A program made the position numbers and the translations under genes. Below, one piece after another: positions 1-9,992 of a stretch of DNA of 64,000 bases. The DNA comes from Rattus norvegicus. Its lineage: Eukaryota > Chordata > Mammalia > Rodentia > Muridae. The notes below the pieces were generated by a model. It searched no databases and was not told where the DNA came from. It saw only the letters and a program-made list of their open reading frames with translations. How positions within the stretch are numbered: the stretch's first letter is position 1; every line of letters begins with the position of its first letter. The stretch covers positions 74,597,924 to 74,661,923 of the forward strand of contig NC_086024.1 of assembly GCF_036323735.1 (NCBI RefSeq), written 5' to 3'.

Positions 1-837
1 ATACTCTTGAGTTTATAGTTAAAAGCACATTACTATTACTACAGGTGGGTTTTATTAGCCAGAAGAGACTTTTTTCTACTTTGAAAGTGTGTCTTCATCC
101 ATCTGCTATGTAAGGTAGCTGTCTGCATTCCCAGTCCTCTCCTGTTTGTAGATAGGATTCCAAGGTGATTTGGCGACACTGAGGAAATTAGCAAAGTACA
201 GTAAGTTAGACCTGACAGGTAATGGCGAATGACTGTATGCACCTCACTGTTGCTGTAAAATTATATATAAAATTCTGTCTTTTATCCCGTACTAGATCTG
301 GCACCGCAGTGCCCCAAGATATCTGGTAGATATCCTCATCTCAGTCAGCAACCGTCTCACTCCCTCTGCTCCATCCCACATCACACTGCCGATGGCTTCT
401 CTCTGAGCCTGGCAGCCATCTCTCTACCCATCCAGTTCCTAAGGCAGGCTGCCACCATGCCAGACATATATGCATTTCAATTCTGAGGCGGCCTAATGTC
501 TCCAGCCACCACATACTCTCTTAAATCACCACATGAAAAAACACACAACACAATAACCTCTGATCCAGTTGATAAGATGTAATTGCCCACCCAAACACAC
601 AAAGCCCTGTACACCTCCATCCCTTAAGAACATTAATAACAACCTGTAAATGTGCAGAGAGGAATCTTAACATCCGCCTCCATGTTCTCTCCGCTGCTTC
701 TCCCTCCTCTGGTTCCAGTTCCTCCTCTTCCCTCAAACTTTATTCCTGCCCATCCTTCCTTCTCATCAATGACAGGCCTCGTTCTGTCTTGTACCTGTCT
801 TCACCTGTGTAATGGCATCATCCCACACCTCACTTCT

Positions 838-1010
838 AGTGATATTTGCATGTTCAAGGCCTGGGTTGGTCTCTAGAACCACATAACCTAGCTTATCAAC
901 AAATGCCGCTCTGTTCCCAGCACGGGAAAGGTGGAGGCAGGAGGATTTGGAAGTTGAGTTATCCTTGCCTACACAGTTAGAAGCCAGGCTAAGTTACATA
1001 AAACACTCTC
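838..1010 (+). repeat. B4-like SINE (ID head fused to B1)
   Basis: A tRNA/ID-like segment at 845-890 has a degenerate B-box region and ends in a 'ctctagaaccac' form. It is followed by a B1-like body at 900-1005 with the 'ggaggcaggagga' and 'gccaggctaa' landmarks. The ID-then-B1 order is that of rodent B4/RSINE elements. The copy is strongly diverged. Confidence 0.55.
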
Positions 1011-1022
1011 ACATCTTTACGC

Positions 1023-1044
1023 TGTGTGTGTGTGTGTGTGTGTG
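1023..1044. repeat. (GT)n microsatellite
   Basis: About eleven uninterrupted GT units directly follow the decayed SINE. Confidence 0.9.
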
Positions 1045-1879
1045 CACGCGTGCTCTCTTGCACATCTAGCTTTGCCATGAGTGTGAGTGTGCCTTTAACT
1101 GTTGACCATCCTGTAGGCCCACGAATGCATTCCTGTCACTTAGACTTTAAATATCTCCTTTTGTTCATTGAATTTGTTGAAATTAAGGTAAGATTATCAA
1201 AGAGTCTTCATCTAGCCTCAGACGTCCAGCTGGTAGGGTTTCCCATGTGCTGAAGGATTCTGACTACCCTGAGATCTACATTGATTCAGAGCATTGACTG
1301 TTAGGTTCAGGACTGAATGTTATCAGCATGTGTACATTTGTCGTTTGCCAGAGTTTAGGTTTGTTTGTTTGTTTGTTTTTGCAAGGGGAGAGAATTGTTT
1401 CATTAGTTCTGCTGTTGAACAAGAAGACAGAGATCAGAAAGTAGTTATATTGTAGAATAGCAGATCTACACATCACAGTTCCTTTGATATCAAGAGGCTT
1501 CCCATTTATTATAAAGTTTCACAACTCATAGAGTCAAAGAAGCTTAGAAAGCTAAAAGTGTAGGTGACTCTGTCTGAGGCACATCTCACCTGGACTAAAT
1601 TGAGGCTCTTTTCAGCTTTTGTTTATCCTATATTATACTAACAGTATTAATCTGGAGAAATTCTAATGCATTAGATGATGAAATGCTGGCCACATATACA
1701 GCTGATATCCAGTATTACCTACATTTTAAATTCTACGTTCTAAAATTGATCTGGTCCTAAAACTTGCATACAAAAGACTGAGCATCTTATATATTATGTG
1801 TTCTGTATATGCAGTAAACTCACAGAAAGACAAAGTCCTAAGCAAAGCCCTTGGGCAGTAAAACTATATGCCTTACGTG

Positions 1880-2056
1880 GGTTCACATCCTATTTCTGTT
1901 ACTAAATGTGTGATCTTAGGAAAGCCACATAATCTCCCATTATCCCAGCTTGCCCATCTAAAACTGTGGATTAATTATCGGAACTGCCTGAAGGACTAAG
2001 GGTTAGTGCATGGTTTCATGGAAAGCCCTGAAAATACACCTTATTAACACATAGTA
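1880..2056 (+). repeat. MIR SINE
   Basis: The order of landmarks matches MIR: 'tgtgtgatcttaggaaagcca', a 'ccatctaaaactgtggatta' segment, then a 'ggttagtgcatgg' and 'acacatagta' end. MIRs are ancient mammalian tRNA-derived SINEs, so this copy predates rodents. Confidence 0.7.
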
Positions 2057-2184
2057 ACGTCTCATTAAGGAGTAGAGATATAGTTGTTACACATTCTGTG
2101 AAATTGGAAGATTTGTTACAATCAAATACTGTGCCAAACTGTGACCTTCTAGACAGATATTTCTTTGTCATAGCATATGTCTTA

Positions 2185-2255
2185 CTTTTGTTTTTAATAG
2201 ACTGATGATTACAGATATTTTGTTTTTGATAGGAGACTGATGATTACAGATATTT
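2185..2255 (+). repeat. tandem duplication across an Scfd1 splice acceptor
   Basis: The acceptor region and the first part of the exon occur twice. Copy 1 has its AG at 2199-2200 and then ACTGATGATTACAGATATTT from 2201. Copy 2 has its AG at 2231-2232, then GAG, then the same bases from 2236. The exon-side offset is 35 bp. Copy 1 lacks the GAG triplet, so the tract-side offset is 32 bp. The second copy supplies the exon that reads into the conserved protein. Confidence 0.9.
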
Positions 2256-2285
2256 TGATCCCAAAATGCTGCGGAGCAATGACAG
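2233..2285 (+). CDS. Scfd1: Scfd1 coding exon, fifth from the end (partial gene)
   Basis: This 53-nt exon starts in phase 0 after a TAG acceptor and stops at a GTGAGG donor. It encodes ETDDYRYFDPKMLRSND plus two bases of the next codon, which I recognise as the C-terminal part of SCFD1/Sly1. Sly1 is a cytosolic Sec1/Munc18-family protein that binds syntaxin-5 and related SNAREs and promotes ER-Golgi and retrograde membrane fusion. The exon start is ambiguous by three bases because the acceptor is TAGGAG: skipping GAG would drop one glutamate. I chose 2233 because the known protein has this glutamate. The polypyrimidine tract is weak, with G and A interruptions, and the junction is preceded by a near-copy of itself. 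Identification is from memory of the family and from the perfect reading frame through all following exons. Confidence 0.93.
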
Positions 2286-4073
2286 GTGAGGAGCCTTTAC
2301 CACGGGTGGTGTTGAGGGTTTCCTCTGGGAATGGAAGTAATGTATTATATAGACAGCCTGCTCTTTACTAGAGTTCTAACTGTGCGGGACTAGTTAAAAC
2401 CAGTGTGTATTCTTATCTCTTTCAGAAATAATCACTGGTAATTAGGATTAGTATCTTGTTATACTGCTTTAATGTACACACAGTAAAATAAACTTAGCTG
2501 TTTACTACTTATTAAATGGTGTTATCATAAACAAAGTTGGGGATTTAGAGAAAGTGCTTTTAAATGAATATAGTTATTGAACTAAATGAGGAGATGGAAA
2601 CAGTTGTTTAAAATTTAACAGTTGTTAAAGTTGTTATGATCCAGGAAATCATGTCCCTGAGAACCATTTCTATAAGAGCATTTTATAGTGAAGCCATTCA
2701 CTGGATAATTTCTACATTTTATGAAAATTACACATGGTAATTTTCTTGGTTATGTTACTTTTCAAGAGTTAATTCATGATAGTATGAAAAGTAACTTAAA
2801 AGACAGATAACAAGTAGGCAGAATTAGAAGGAAATAACCGGATGTCACCGAATGTCCCTGGTAATACAGCTTTAGGACTAAGTTTCCCGCCTGTACCGGG
2901 TGTTAAACCTTCAGCACTCTTCTCCCAAGCACCCCCATATTCATGGTGTTTGGAAGGAAGCTCTAACTGCTAGGTTATTAAATTGCTTGATAATTTCTAG
3001 TGTTACTCTTTTTCCTTCTAAACTTAGCAGGGGTGCTGTTATGTAAGAACTGCTAATAACTGCTGTCACTGGCAAAAGAGAATTTGACAGCAAATCCCAG
3101 GACAGGGAATGAGGACTGACCACCAGTGGTACAGGGTTTTCTTTAGGAGTGATGAGAATGTTAAATTGGAGAGTGATGTTTGCACATAGACTAAAACCCA
3201 TGGTCATCTGCTTCAAAGGGGATGCCTAACTCTCTGTTAGCAATTCTTCCTTGCATGCAGCTAAGCAGTAGCCATAGGAGCTGAGACTGTTTAATCCTAA
3301 ATGAAGCATATGAGATAATTAGAAAGGATGCCAGCATTGCTAAAATAAACAGGCTCAGAGCATTCTTTTATCAGCCTTTTCCTGTGTTATCCCAAACCCT
3401 GATTATTAATAACTCAGGATACTGTGCTATTTAAGTCTCCGTTCTCTCCACCTTCTCTCAACCTCCAAAAAACTATAAACTCTGGAATTAAACCATTGAA
3501 ACATTTTGATAAGGTGAACAACTATTCCTTTTTGTGGAGTATAGAATAATTTAAACGGGCCACAGAAGTGAGAAAGGACGGCAGAGCCATGCTCAACAAC
3601 TATACAGTTCACACTGGAAGAAGTTGAAGCACCACACTGTGCTTTTTAACTCTGACATGTAAAAACGTGGGTTTCTTATTTTTAGAATGTCGTGTGTGGT
3701 AAATAAGAAGCTAAAGCAGAATGTAGATCTGGCTCCCATTTCCCCTCCCATGCTGAGGAAGATGCTGAAGGGGTGTTACTGTTTGCATGTGTGTGGCATT
3801 ACTTCACTGTTCCCACTTTCCTCTCCTCATAGAGGCTATCTAGAGTTTTTGTCAGTTGTTAGTAGGATGTCCCGTTCCCTTGTAGACATTGAGATATCTA
3901 CCTTCTAGCTCCTTCCTCTACAAAACTGAAGACCCCCCTGCTTCCCAAGAAGGTGGACCTGGAATCCCTTCTTAATGCTGCTCACAGTGCACATGACCGT
4001 GTGTCCCCATACCCATCTTACCCATAAAAGAAGCCAAGGATGACATTTTCAGTGCAGTTTCTCTTTATTGCAG
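2286..4073 (+). other. Scfd1: Scfd1 intron
   Basis: The intron is 1.8 kb, bounded by GTGAGG and a pyrimidine-rich TTTCTCTTTATTGCAG. I see no recognisable SINE or LINE in it; it appears to be unique DNA. Confidence 0.9.
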
Positions 4074-4107
4074 CTCAGTTCCTAGGAACAAAAGTCCATT
4101 CCAAGAG
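4074..4107 (+). CDS. Scfd1: Scfd1 coding exon, fourth from the end
   Basis: This is a 34-nt micro-exon. Its first base completes the serine codon begun at 2284-2285, and it then encodes SVPRNKSPFQE, ending in phase 0 at a consensus GTAAGT donor. The acceptor is strong (TTTCTCTTTATTGCAG). The peptide is the Sly1 linker just before the last beta-strand region; I remember the human protein as having N where this one has S before PFQE, a conservative change. So short an exon depends on its strong flanking sites. Skipping it (34 nt, not a multiple of three) would shift the frame. Confidence 0.93.
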
Positions 4108-4830
4108 GTAAGTTTAACAAAACACTTCTCTGCTCCTAAAAAACGAAAGCTAATGTAACCGCAGTCCTGAGAAAGAGCTAGTTGTCATAAGCAGAGCTTG
4201 TGATCAGTGAACGTCCATTCAGGTAAATTCAACTCTGCATACCCGAGACACAACCTTAAAGTCCTCAGCAACTGTATTGCTCTGTTTTTCTTAAGTTGAT
4301 GCTATTTCTGACAAAATAGCAGAAAAAGGAGTCTTTTGGATTGCATTAAGAATTGTACATGGAGGGGTTGGGGATTTAGCTCAGTGGTAGAGCGCTTGCC
4401 TAGGAAGCGCAAGGCCCTGGGTTCGGTCCCCAGCTCCGAAAAAAAGAACAAAAAAAAAAAAAAAAAAAGAATTGTACATGGAATTTCTACAATGATTCCA
4501 GTGTTTATGCAGATGTGACTGTTTGCGTATTTGAATACAGACACGTCTCATTGAGAGTGATGTGTTGAAAGTTGCATGTTGGGTTTCCAGTGTTTCTGCT
4601 TACAGCCATTAATAGGAATCAAAGCCTAACCTTTAGCTCAAGCTCCTGCCCTTATCCGCTGTGACTGCATTGCATACTGCGGTTAGTCTTTGAGGCAACA
4701 AGGCCTTAGGTTGGAGGCCTCGTCATCCCATCTCAGGTTCAGAACAGCTTCCAGACTAAAAGCCATGTTGCTTAAAAATTAAAATGCTTTAACTGTGTTT
4801 TCCCCCTTTCCCCTCCGTTTGTACTTTTAG
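4108..4830 (+). other. Scfd1: Scfd1 intron with a sense ID element
   Basis: The intron is 723 bp. It contains an ID SINE in the sense orientation at 4364-4466 and is otherwise unique. The acceptor is preceded by a long C/T-rich tract (4801-4828). Confidence 0.9.
4364..4466 (+). mobile_element. ID SINE (BC1-like)
   Basis: The GGGGTTGGGGATTTAGCTCA head, a tRNA-like A box (TAGCTCAGTGG) and B box (GGTTCGGTCC), a CCAGCTCCG end and an A-rich tail define an ID element. A 16-bp target-site duplication, AAGAATTGTACATGGA, flanks it at 4348-4363 and 4467-4482 without mismatch, so the insertion is young. ID elements derive from BC1 RNA/tRNA-Ala and are greatly amplified in rat. It shares the transcription direction of Scfd1. 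Confidence 0.97.
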
Positions 4831-4896
4831 GCCATTGTCTTTGTGGTAGGAGGAGGCAACTATATTGAGTATCAGAATCTTGTTGACTACATAAAG
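4831..4896 (+). CDS. Scfd1: Scfd1 coding exon, third from the end
   Basis: This 66-nt, phase-0 symmetric exon encodes 22 residues from AIVFVVGGGNY to NLVDYIK. The 'VFVVGGGNYIEY' motif is the diagnostic C-terminal Sec1/Munc18 segment of Sly1, found in nearly all SM proteins as a 'GG.T..E' type strand-turn. The donor is GTACAG, weaker than the other donors in this gene. Because the exon is a multiple of three, skipping it would remove 22 residues in frame. Confidence 0.97.
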
Positions 4897-6118
4897 GTAC
4901 AGTTGAGCCTTCTCATTCTGTCTCCTGCTGGTGTGAGTCTTATGTGATTAGACTATTAGCATTGGCCAGGGCCTATCCTGACCTCTGTAACTACCTTCCA
5001 AGAGGTCATTTTCTAAGTTATACTTGTGAGCAAGATGCACTGAGTCACACGTGCCAAGGCAAGTGAGTCACTTCAGCCCAGGAATTCAGGCCCAGAGGCC
5101 ACATGGCAAGCTATCAGCTCTTATAAAAGTAAAAATATAGAGAAAATTACCAATTTACTTGTTTTCCTGTCATAGTCATGATTCTACTAAAATTGTACTG
5201 GATTAGAAAATAATATTTCATAAAGTATTTGGTGCTTTCTTGATGACTTTAAATATTTAGAGACAAGCTCCCCTTCCAAGATTCGTCTCCCTTAAGATGG
5301 TTTATAGAACTCGTTTACCTAACAATGCATGCTTTACTCAACTGTATGGACTCCCATCAGCAACATACTTCTAAAAGCGTTAAGGTAGCACATTAGAGAT
5401 AGAATCCTACTGCAAACCGTAGAGTGGCAGAAAACTGAAATTACAGGAGACACTAAGCCTAATTTGAAGACCAAAGTAAAATAAAATCTATAGGCTGGAA
5501 AATTGGCTATTGTTACATAATAAAGTGACATTCTCTAATTATGCAGTTGTTAAGGTATGACTGTCACTCTTTATGCCCTTATTACAAAGGCATTAATAGA
5601 AACTGTGATGTAACAGGGACACATAATTCCCAGGAGTCTCACTGGATTACTTCTCCTCAGTCATGCACACTTTTAAGAATCTGTGTCAGGGGCCCCCAGT
5701 CTTGCACAAGGAATGACTTTATGTTGCATGCACACATGTGCAGCCCTAAAAACTGGTTTGTACTAGAATACTTGCTCAGCTGAGTGCTTTAAAATTACAC
5801 CTGATTCATTAGACAGTACATCTTGCTATTTACTGCTTTTCTGTTAGATGTTGAAAACATGGGGCTACAGCCCTTGAGAAAGCTTAGCCAAGCTAGGGAA
5901 AAGGAAGAAAAAAGCATTCTTGTGCCCATTTCACCAACTTATTCCTGTATGTTTATGCACTTTAGGATACACACACACATTTTAAATATAACACCACCAC
6001 CAGGCAGAAGACTTTTAATAAGCCCTCTCCCCAGAATGCCCAGCAGGCTAATTCCTGGGAATGTTTGTACTGTTTGTGATGCATAGAAAAGTCTGAGTTC
6101 TCTGTCTGCTTTTCATAG
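4897..6118 (+). other. Scfd1: Scfd1 intron
   Basis: The intron is 1.2 kb and starts with GTACAG; it ends in a TTTTCATAG acceptor. I see no recognisable transposon. Short open frames at 5541-5783 and 5823-6086 have no recognisable content. Confidence 0.9.
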
Positions 6119-6187
6119 GGAAAGCAAGGCAAGCATATTTTGTATGGCTGCAGTGAGATTTTTAATGCTACACAGTTCATAAAACAG
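6119..6187 (+). CDS. Scfd1: Scfd1 penultimate coding exon
   Basis: This 69-nt, phase-0 symmetric exon begins GGA AAG CAA GGC and encodes GKQGKHILYGCSEIFNATQF followed by IKQ, ending at a consensus GTAAGT donor. The 'ILYGCSEIFNA..FI' sequence matches the typical last beta-alpha unit of SM proteins, where a strand ending in YG(S/C)(T/S)E is followed by a final helix. Its two boundaries rejoin the neighbouring exons in frame. Confidence 0.97.
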
Positions 6188-7340
6188 GTAAGTGTGCCGT
6201 GTTTTAGTTGTTTCTCTTAGTATAATACAAGTTGCTATTGGGTATCTCTCCTTCAAAAGCTATCAGTTACTCGGTCGAATTCAAGTCAACTGAAACAAAA
6301 GCTCCTCTAGTTATTAAGTTTCACTATGGGTATGAGGACAGTTCTGGGAAGTAACATTTTAATAAGGTTAACAATCACAACTCTTTTGAAAAGGTAGTTA
6401 TTTAAAATTGAAGTTATCCTAGTAGACAAAATAGAATTCTGAATTTCCTATATGCTGTCCACATGTCTGGAATGCTGGGCACATGATTTTTGGGGCTCAG
6501 AATTCCTCTGTGGATGGACAGCATATGCTCAGGTGGTGTGATGATGTTCACTTTGAATGGTAGTGGTAACTATAGTTATAGTTTAGTCAATGGGCTCATT
6601 TCCATACAGTCCTTTAAATCGCTAATTATATTGATCTTAGCTTTTTTAATCAGTAGGCCCAGTCGCCTCATCAGTAATGTGTAGATGTCAGCATTTGGTG
6701 GCACAGGTAAAGGAGAGCTTCTCACTGTCACCCCCAGCTCTCTGGAATTTCCCTTCGATTTAGGAACCAACTCAGGCCAAACCATGATTCATGGTTTTGA
6801 TGCTGAAAAGAATTTAAGGACTAACAAGTTTGTGAAGCAGGAGTTGGAGACTCTATTAAAGACATTTTACAGCAGGCTGAAGCATGGAGTGAGGCAAAGG
6901 AAAGGTGTTCAGAGGAGAGTAGGGCAGCCCTGAGAATCTGAATGTGGCATCTCAAAGATGAGTCACGAGTAACAGACCAACATGTGGCTTTTCCTTTTTA
7001 ACAGAATACTTTATTCTTTGAGAATTTCATACATGTATGCATGTTCTTTGATCATGTCCAACAATCCTTACTCCTCTGCGTTTCACATTTTACACTTAGA
7101 GCAGGTGAGGAGAATTTGCAGTGTAGGCTAACCAAGGGGGCTCCATTGATTCTCTTTTCAACAAGCCAGCTGTTGTCATGTTACTTTTCTCATTTATTTG
7201 TCTTCCCTCATTTGTTTTTACTCTTCCCTCACAATATTTTGTTCTAGTTACTTTAATGTTGTTGTTCTCCTCCCTAAACTGAAAATATAAATTTGATTCT
7301 AATTAAAAAAGAAAAAAACAACTCAGTATTTAGCTCCTCA

Positions 7341-7472
7341 CAACTCTTCAGACAGAGGCAGGCGGATCCCTGAGTTCAAAGGCAGCCTGGTTTACAGAGT
7401 GAATTCCAGGAAACCCGGGGGTATGAAGAGAAACCCTGTCTTGAAAAACTAAAAAGAAAAAACAAAACAAAA
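7341..7472 (+). repeat. B1 SINE, 5'-truncated
   Basis: The landmarks 'agacagaggcaggcggat', 'gagttcaaaggcagcctggtttacagagtga' and 'gagaaaccctgtcttg' are in order and followed by an A-rich tail. The first part of the B1 consensus is missing. Confidence 0.85.
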
Positions 7473-7677
7473 CTCTAGAGTTTAAATGCCTGGACCTGTG
7501 TCAGCTTCATTCAACAAATGTGCATATGCTGTACTTTAATGAAATTTGAAATATTTTGTGATTTACCTTGTGATTTATTCTGTAACCCAAATTTTGTAGG
7601 TCTGTTGTTTAAATATTTTGATGTTTCAATAACTAATTATCAGGAATATGCACCTGTTTTTTAAATATATTATAATT

Positions 7678-7728
<51 letters not shown>

Positions 7729-7801
7729 GAACTGAGGACCAAACCCAGGGCCTTGCGCTTGCTAGGCAAGCGCTGTACCACTGAGCTAAATCCCCAACCC
7801 C
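7678..7801 (-). mobile_element. ID SINE with a very long poly(A) tail
   Basis: Read on the minus strand, this is an ID element head to tail with intact A and B boxes and a 48-nt pure A tail (T run 7680-7727). A short flanking repeat TTATAATT at 7670-7677 and 7802-7809 is the likely target-site duplication. The unbroken tail indicates a recent insertion. It is antisense to Scfd1. Confidence 0.96.
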
Positions 7802-8115
7802 TTATAATTTAATTCCTTTTATGGTCCAACATACCATCTGTCACAATAAATTTTCCTTGTTTATTTAAAAAGAGTGTCCCCAGAGGTGTATGTCTCAGCT
7901 GATGCCTCCGCGTCCTCAGTGTAGCACTGCCTAATACAGTGGCCCTGTACACCGGCCACTGTACAGAGCCTGTTACACCGGCTCTTCAGAGCAGGAGGAC
8001 GCCACTTCCAAATGGGTCTGTGTATAGTAAGATCCTGTCTCCAAAAAAAAAATGCTAATTAGGATTACTGAATTCTCTTTCTGCTTTTAGCTGTATCAGT
8101 TGCTGTATTGGGTTT

Positions 8116-8205
8116 TGATTTGTTTTTTAAGACAAGGTCTTATGTAATCCAGGCTAGCCTTTTAACTCAGTACTCTCAGAGCTGGGACTAGAGGTGCATG
8201 CTCGA
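8116..8205 (-). repeat. degenerate antisense B1
   Basis: The reverse complement carries B1 landmarks: 'aagacaaggtcttatgtaatccaggctagcc' and 'gagctgggactagaggtgcatgc' correspond to the B1 3' half and middle. Divergence is high. Confidence 0.6.
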
Positions 8206-9235
8206 CAAAGGACTGTACACACCGACCCACACCCCAGCACATTCTGTATTACAGAGATATTAGGTAGTGTATACACTTAGGATTCATCACCAAACCTTCC
8301 AGACGTCTAACTGCATGCATTACACATGCACTATCCTGGTGGTGTTCTTTGTCTTAAGTATACGTTAGCTGGTATCTTCTGCTCTCTGCTTCATGTTACA
8401 ACTTTTTCCAACTATTTGCAATGTTTTGAATTTATAGGAATATATAGTTAGATTTCTAGTTAATCAATCTTAGGGGTCCTTGCCTATTAATTGAAGTCTT
8501 TGCTCTGTTACCAAATATAATTACTGACATAATTAAATTTATGTCTACAGTTTTACTATTTGTCTTCTGCTTGGGGTTCTTTTGTCATTTATTCCATGTC
8601 TTCATTTGGATCATCTGTAAACTTCAGCATTTGCTCGAGAGATCACAATATGGAATTCTTTGCTTATACACTAGAGTCAACATTGCCATTCACATAGAAT
8701 ACAGAAAATGTGATTCTCTCAGCTCTGTCCTGTGGTTATTGTATAATTTACCTCTGTACTAGTAGCCTTACAGGACAGTGGGAATTATCACTTAGTCGTA
8801 GGTGGTCACATGTATCAAAAGGAAACAAATGCTTTCCCAGATACTTGATTTTCCATACTTTTATCTGCACTTCCAAACTCTGACTGCTGAGCAAAAACGT
8901 GTTTGGCATATATCACAGCTCTCGCATTTTCTCACCCTTTTTTCTTTGGGTCTTTGTTCTGTACACCTGGATAGACCTTTTTAGTGCCTTAAAGGTGCCT
9001 CACTGACTGCGGCCTCCAGTCTTTCGGAGAGGAAGCCAGCAGGCATTTAAGTTGACTTGGCGCTATGTGATGTACTGTGACTCCCTGGATACGCGCAAGG
9101 GTTTGTTCTAAGACTGTGCTGTGCGTGTGTATTCACCATGATTGGGATTTGTTGTTTCGTTTGGACCAGTGTTGTGGGGTTTTGGCAGGCAGTACTTTGG
9201 GAGCTGTAGGGAAAACCCAGAGCCTCTCACATGTG

Positions 9236-9237
<2 letters not shown>

Positions 9238-9269
<32 letters not shown>
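9238..9269. repeat. (GT)16 microsatellite
   Basis: A perfect GT array of 32 nt lies 40 bp upstream of a CA array. The two arrays can pair with each other as an inverted repeat. Confidence 0.95.
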
Positions 9270-9271
<2 letters not shown>

Positions 9272-9307
9272 TTGGGCTGGGAATATAGCCCTGTGAGGGA
9301 TGTGTAT

Positions 9308-9309
<2 letters not shown>

Positions 9310-9349
<40 letters not shown>
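9310..9349. repeat. (AC)20 microsatellite
   Basis: A perfect AC array of 40 nt, complementary to the GT array at 9238-9269. Open frames through both arrays are low-complexity artefacts. Confidence 0.95.
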
Positions 9350-9351
<2 letters not shown>

Positions 9352-9779
9352 ATGTATATTCACACACAGAGACATATTATTTTGCTTGGAGAACACTAAA
9401 CTTTCCAAATGCACAAGTTTGTACTAAATTTAGAGAATTTTCAACTATTATGGCTTCAGATATTTATGTGCCTGGGTTTTTCTCTCCTATTCCTTTGGGA
9501 CTCTGTTTATAACTCTGGTCTCAGAATTACAGCAGTGCCTAGTGATGCTGGTGTGAACAGTCACAGAGAAGTGTAGCACATACAGTTTGACAGTTGTTGA
9601 TGGCAAATGCTTAACTCAGGTGCAGCCCAAGCGCTGAATGTCTTAAGTCCGCAGCAGTGTGCACTGATCTCCTGAGCCTTCACATAGGGGCCCCTAAGCT
9701 CCATTCCTGGTGAGCGCCCGATAAGGGTATGCCATTTTGAATCTTGTTTGTGTGGATACAGACATGCCTCTGTAATGCA

Positions 9780-9992
9780 GTGTACATGTGAGGCCAGAGG
9801 TCACCATCAGTTTTCCTCAGTAACTCTCTACCTAGTGTTTTTGAGACACGCTCTCACTGACACACTAGACTGGCTGGTCAGTGGGATCCAACTCGTCTTT
9901 GCCCAGCTGGTGCTGAGATGGTGGACGTGCACTGCCGCACTGGCTTAGTCAGTACCGAGAATCTGAACTCAGCCCTCATGTTTGCAGGGCCT
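9780..9992 (-). repeat. B4/RSINE-type SINE
   Basis: The + strand shows 'gaggccagaggtcacc', 'tttttgagacacgctctcactga', 'ctggctggtcagtg' and 'aatctgaactcagccctcatg'. This is the reverse complement of a tRNA/ID head followed by a B1-like body. Divergence suggests an old rodent insertion. Confidence 0.55.

Larger units (their letters stand above)
1..2232 (+). other. Scfd1: Scfd1 intron (5' end outside window)
   Basis: The window begins inside an Scfd1 intron. No earlier Scfd1 coding exon could be found here: the residues expected just before the first visible exon are not encoded. Apart from a B4-like SINE, a GT microsatellite, a GTTT run at 1360-1379 and a MIR, the stretch looks like unique intronic DNA. 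It ends at the acceptor AG at 2231-2232. Confidence 0.85.

Noticed and set aside
1..2180. An additional upstream Scfd1 exon
   Set aside because: I looked for the residues that precede ETDDYRYF in the protein and found no coding match between valid splice sites.
4364..4440. tRNA gene (A and B boxes, cloverleaf-like)
   Set aside because: The sequence is an ID SINE with an A tail and target-site duplication. The same applies at 7728-7801 and 61434-61505.
9077..9427. Cysteine/valine- and histidine/threonine-rich proteins
   Set aside because: They are translations of GT and CA microsatellites. The same holds at 19879-20158 and 26015-26239.
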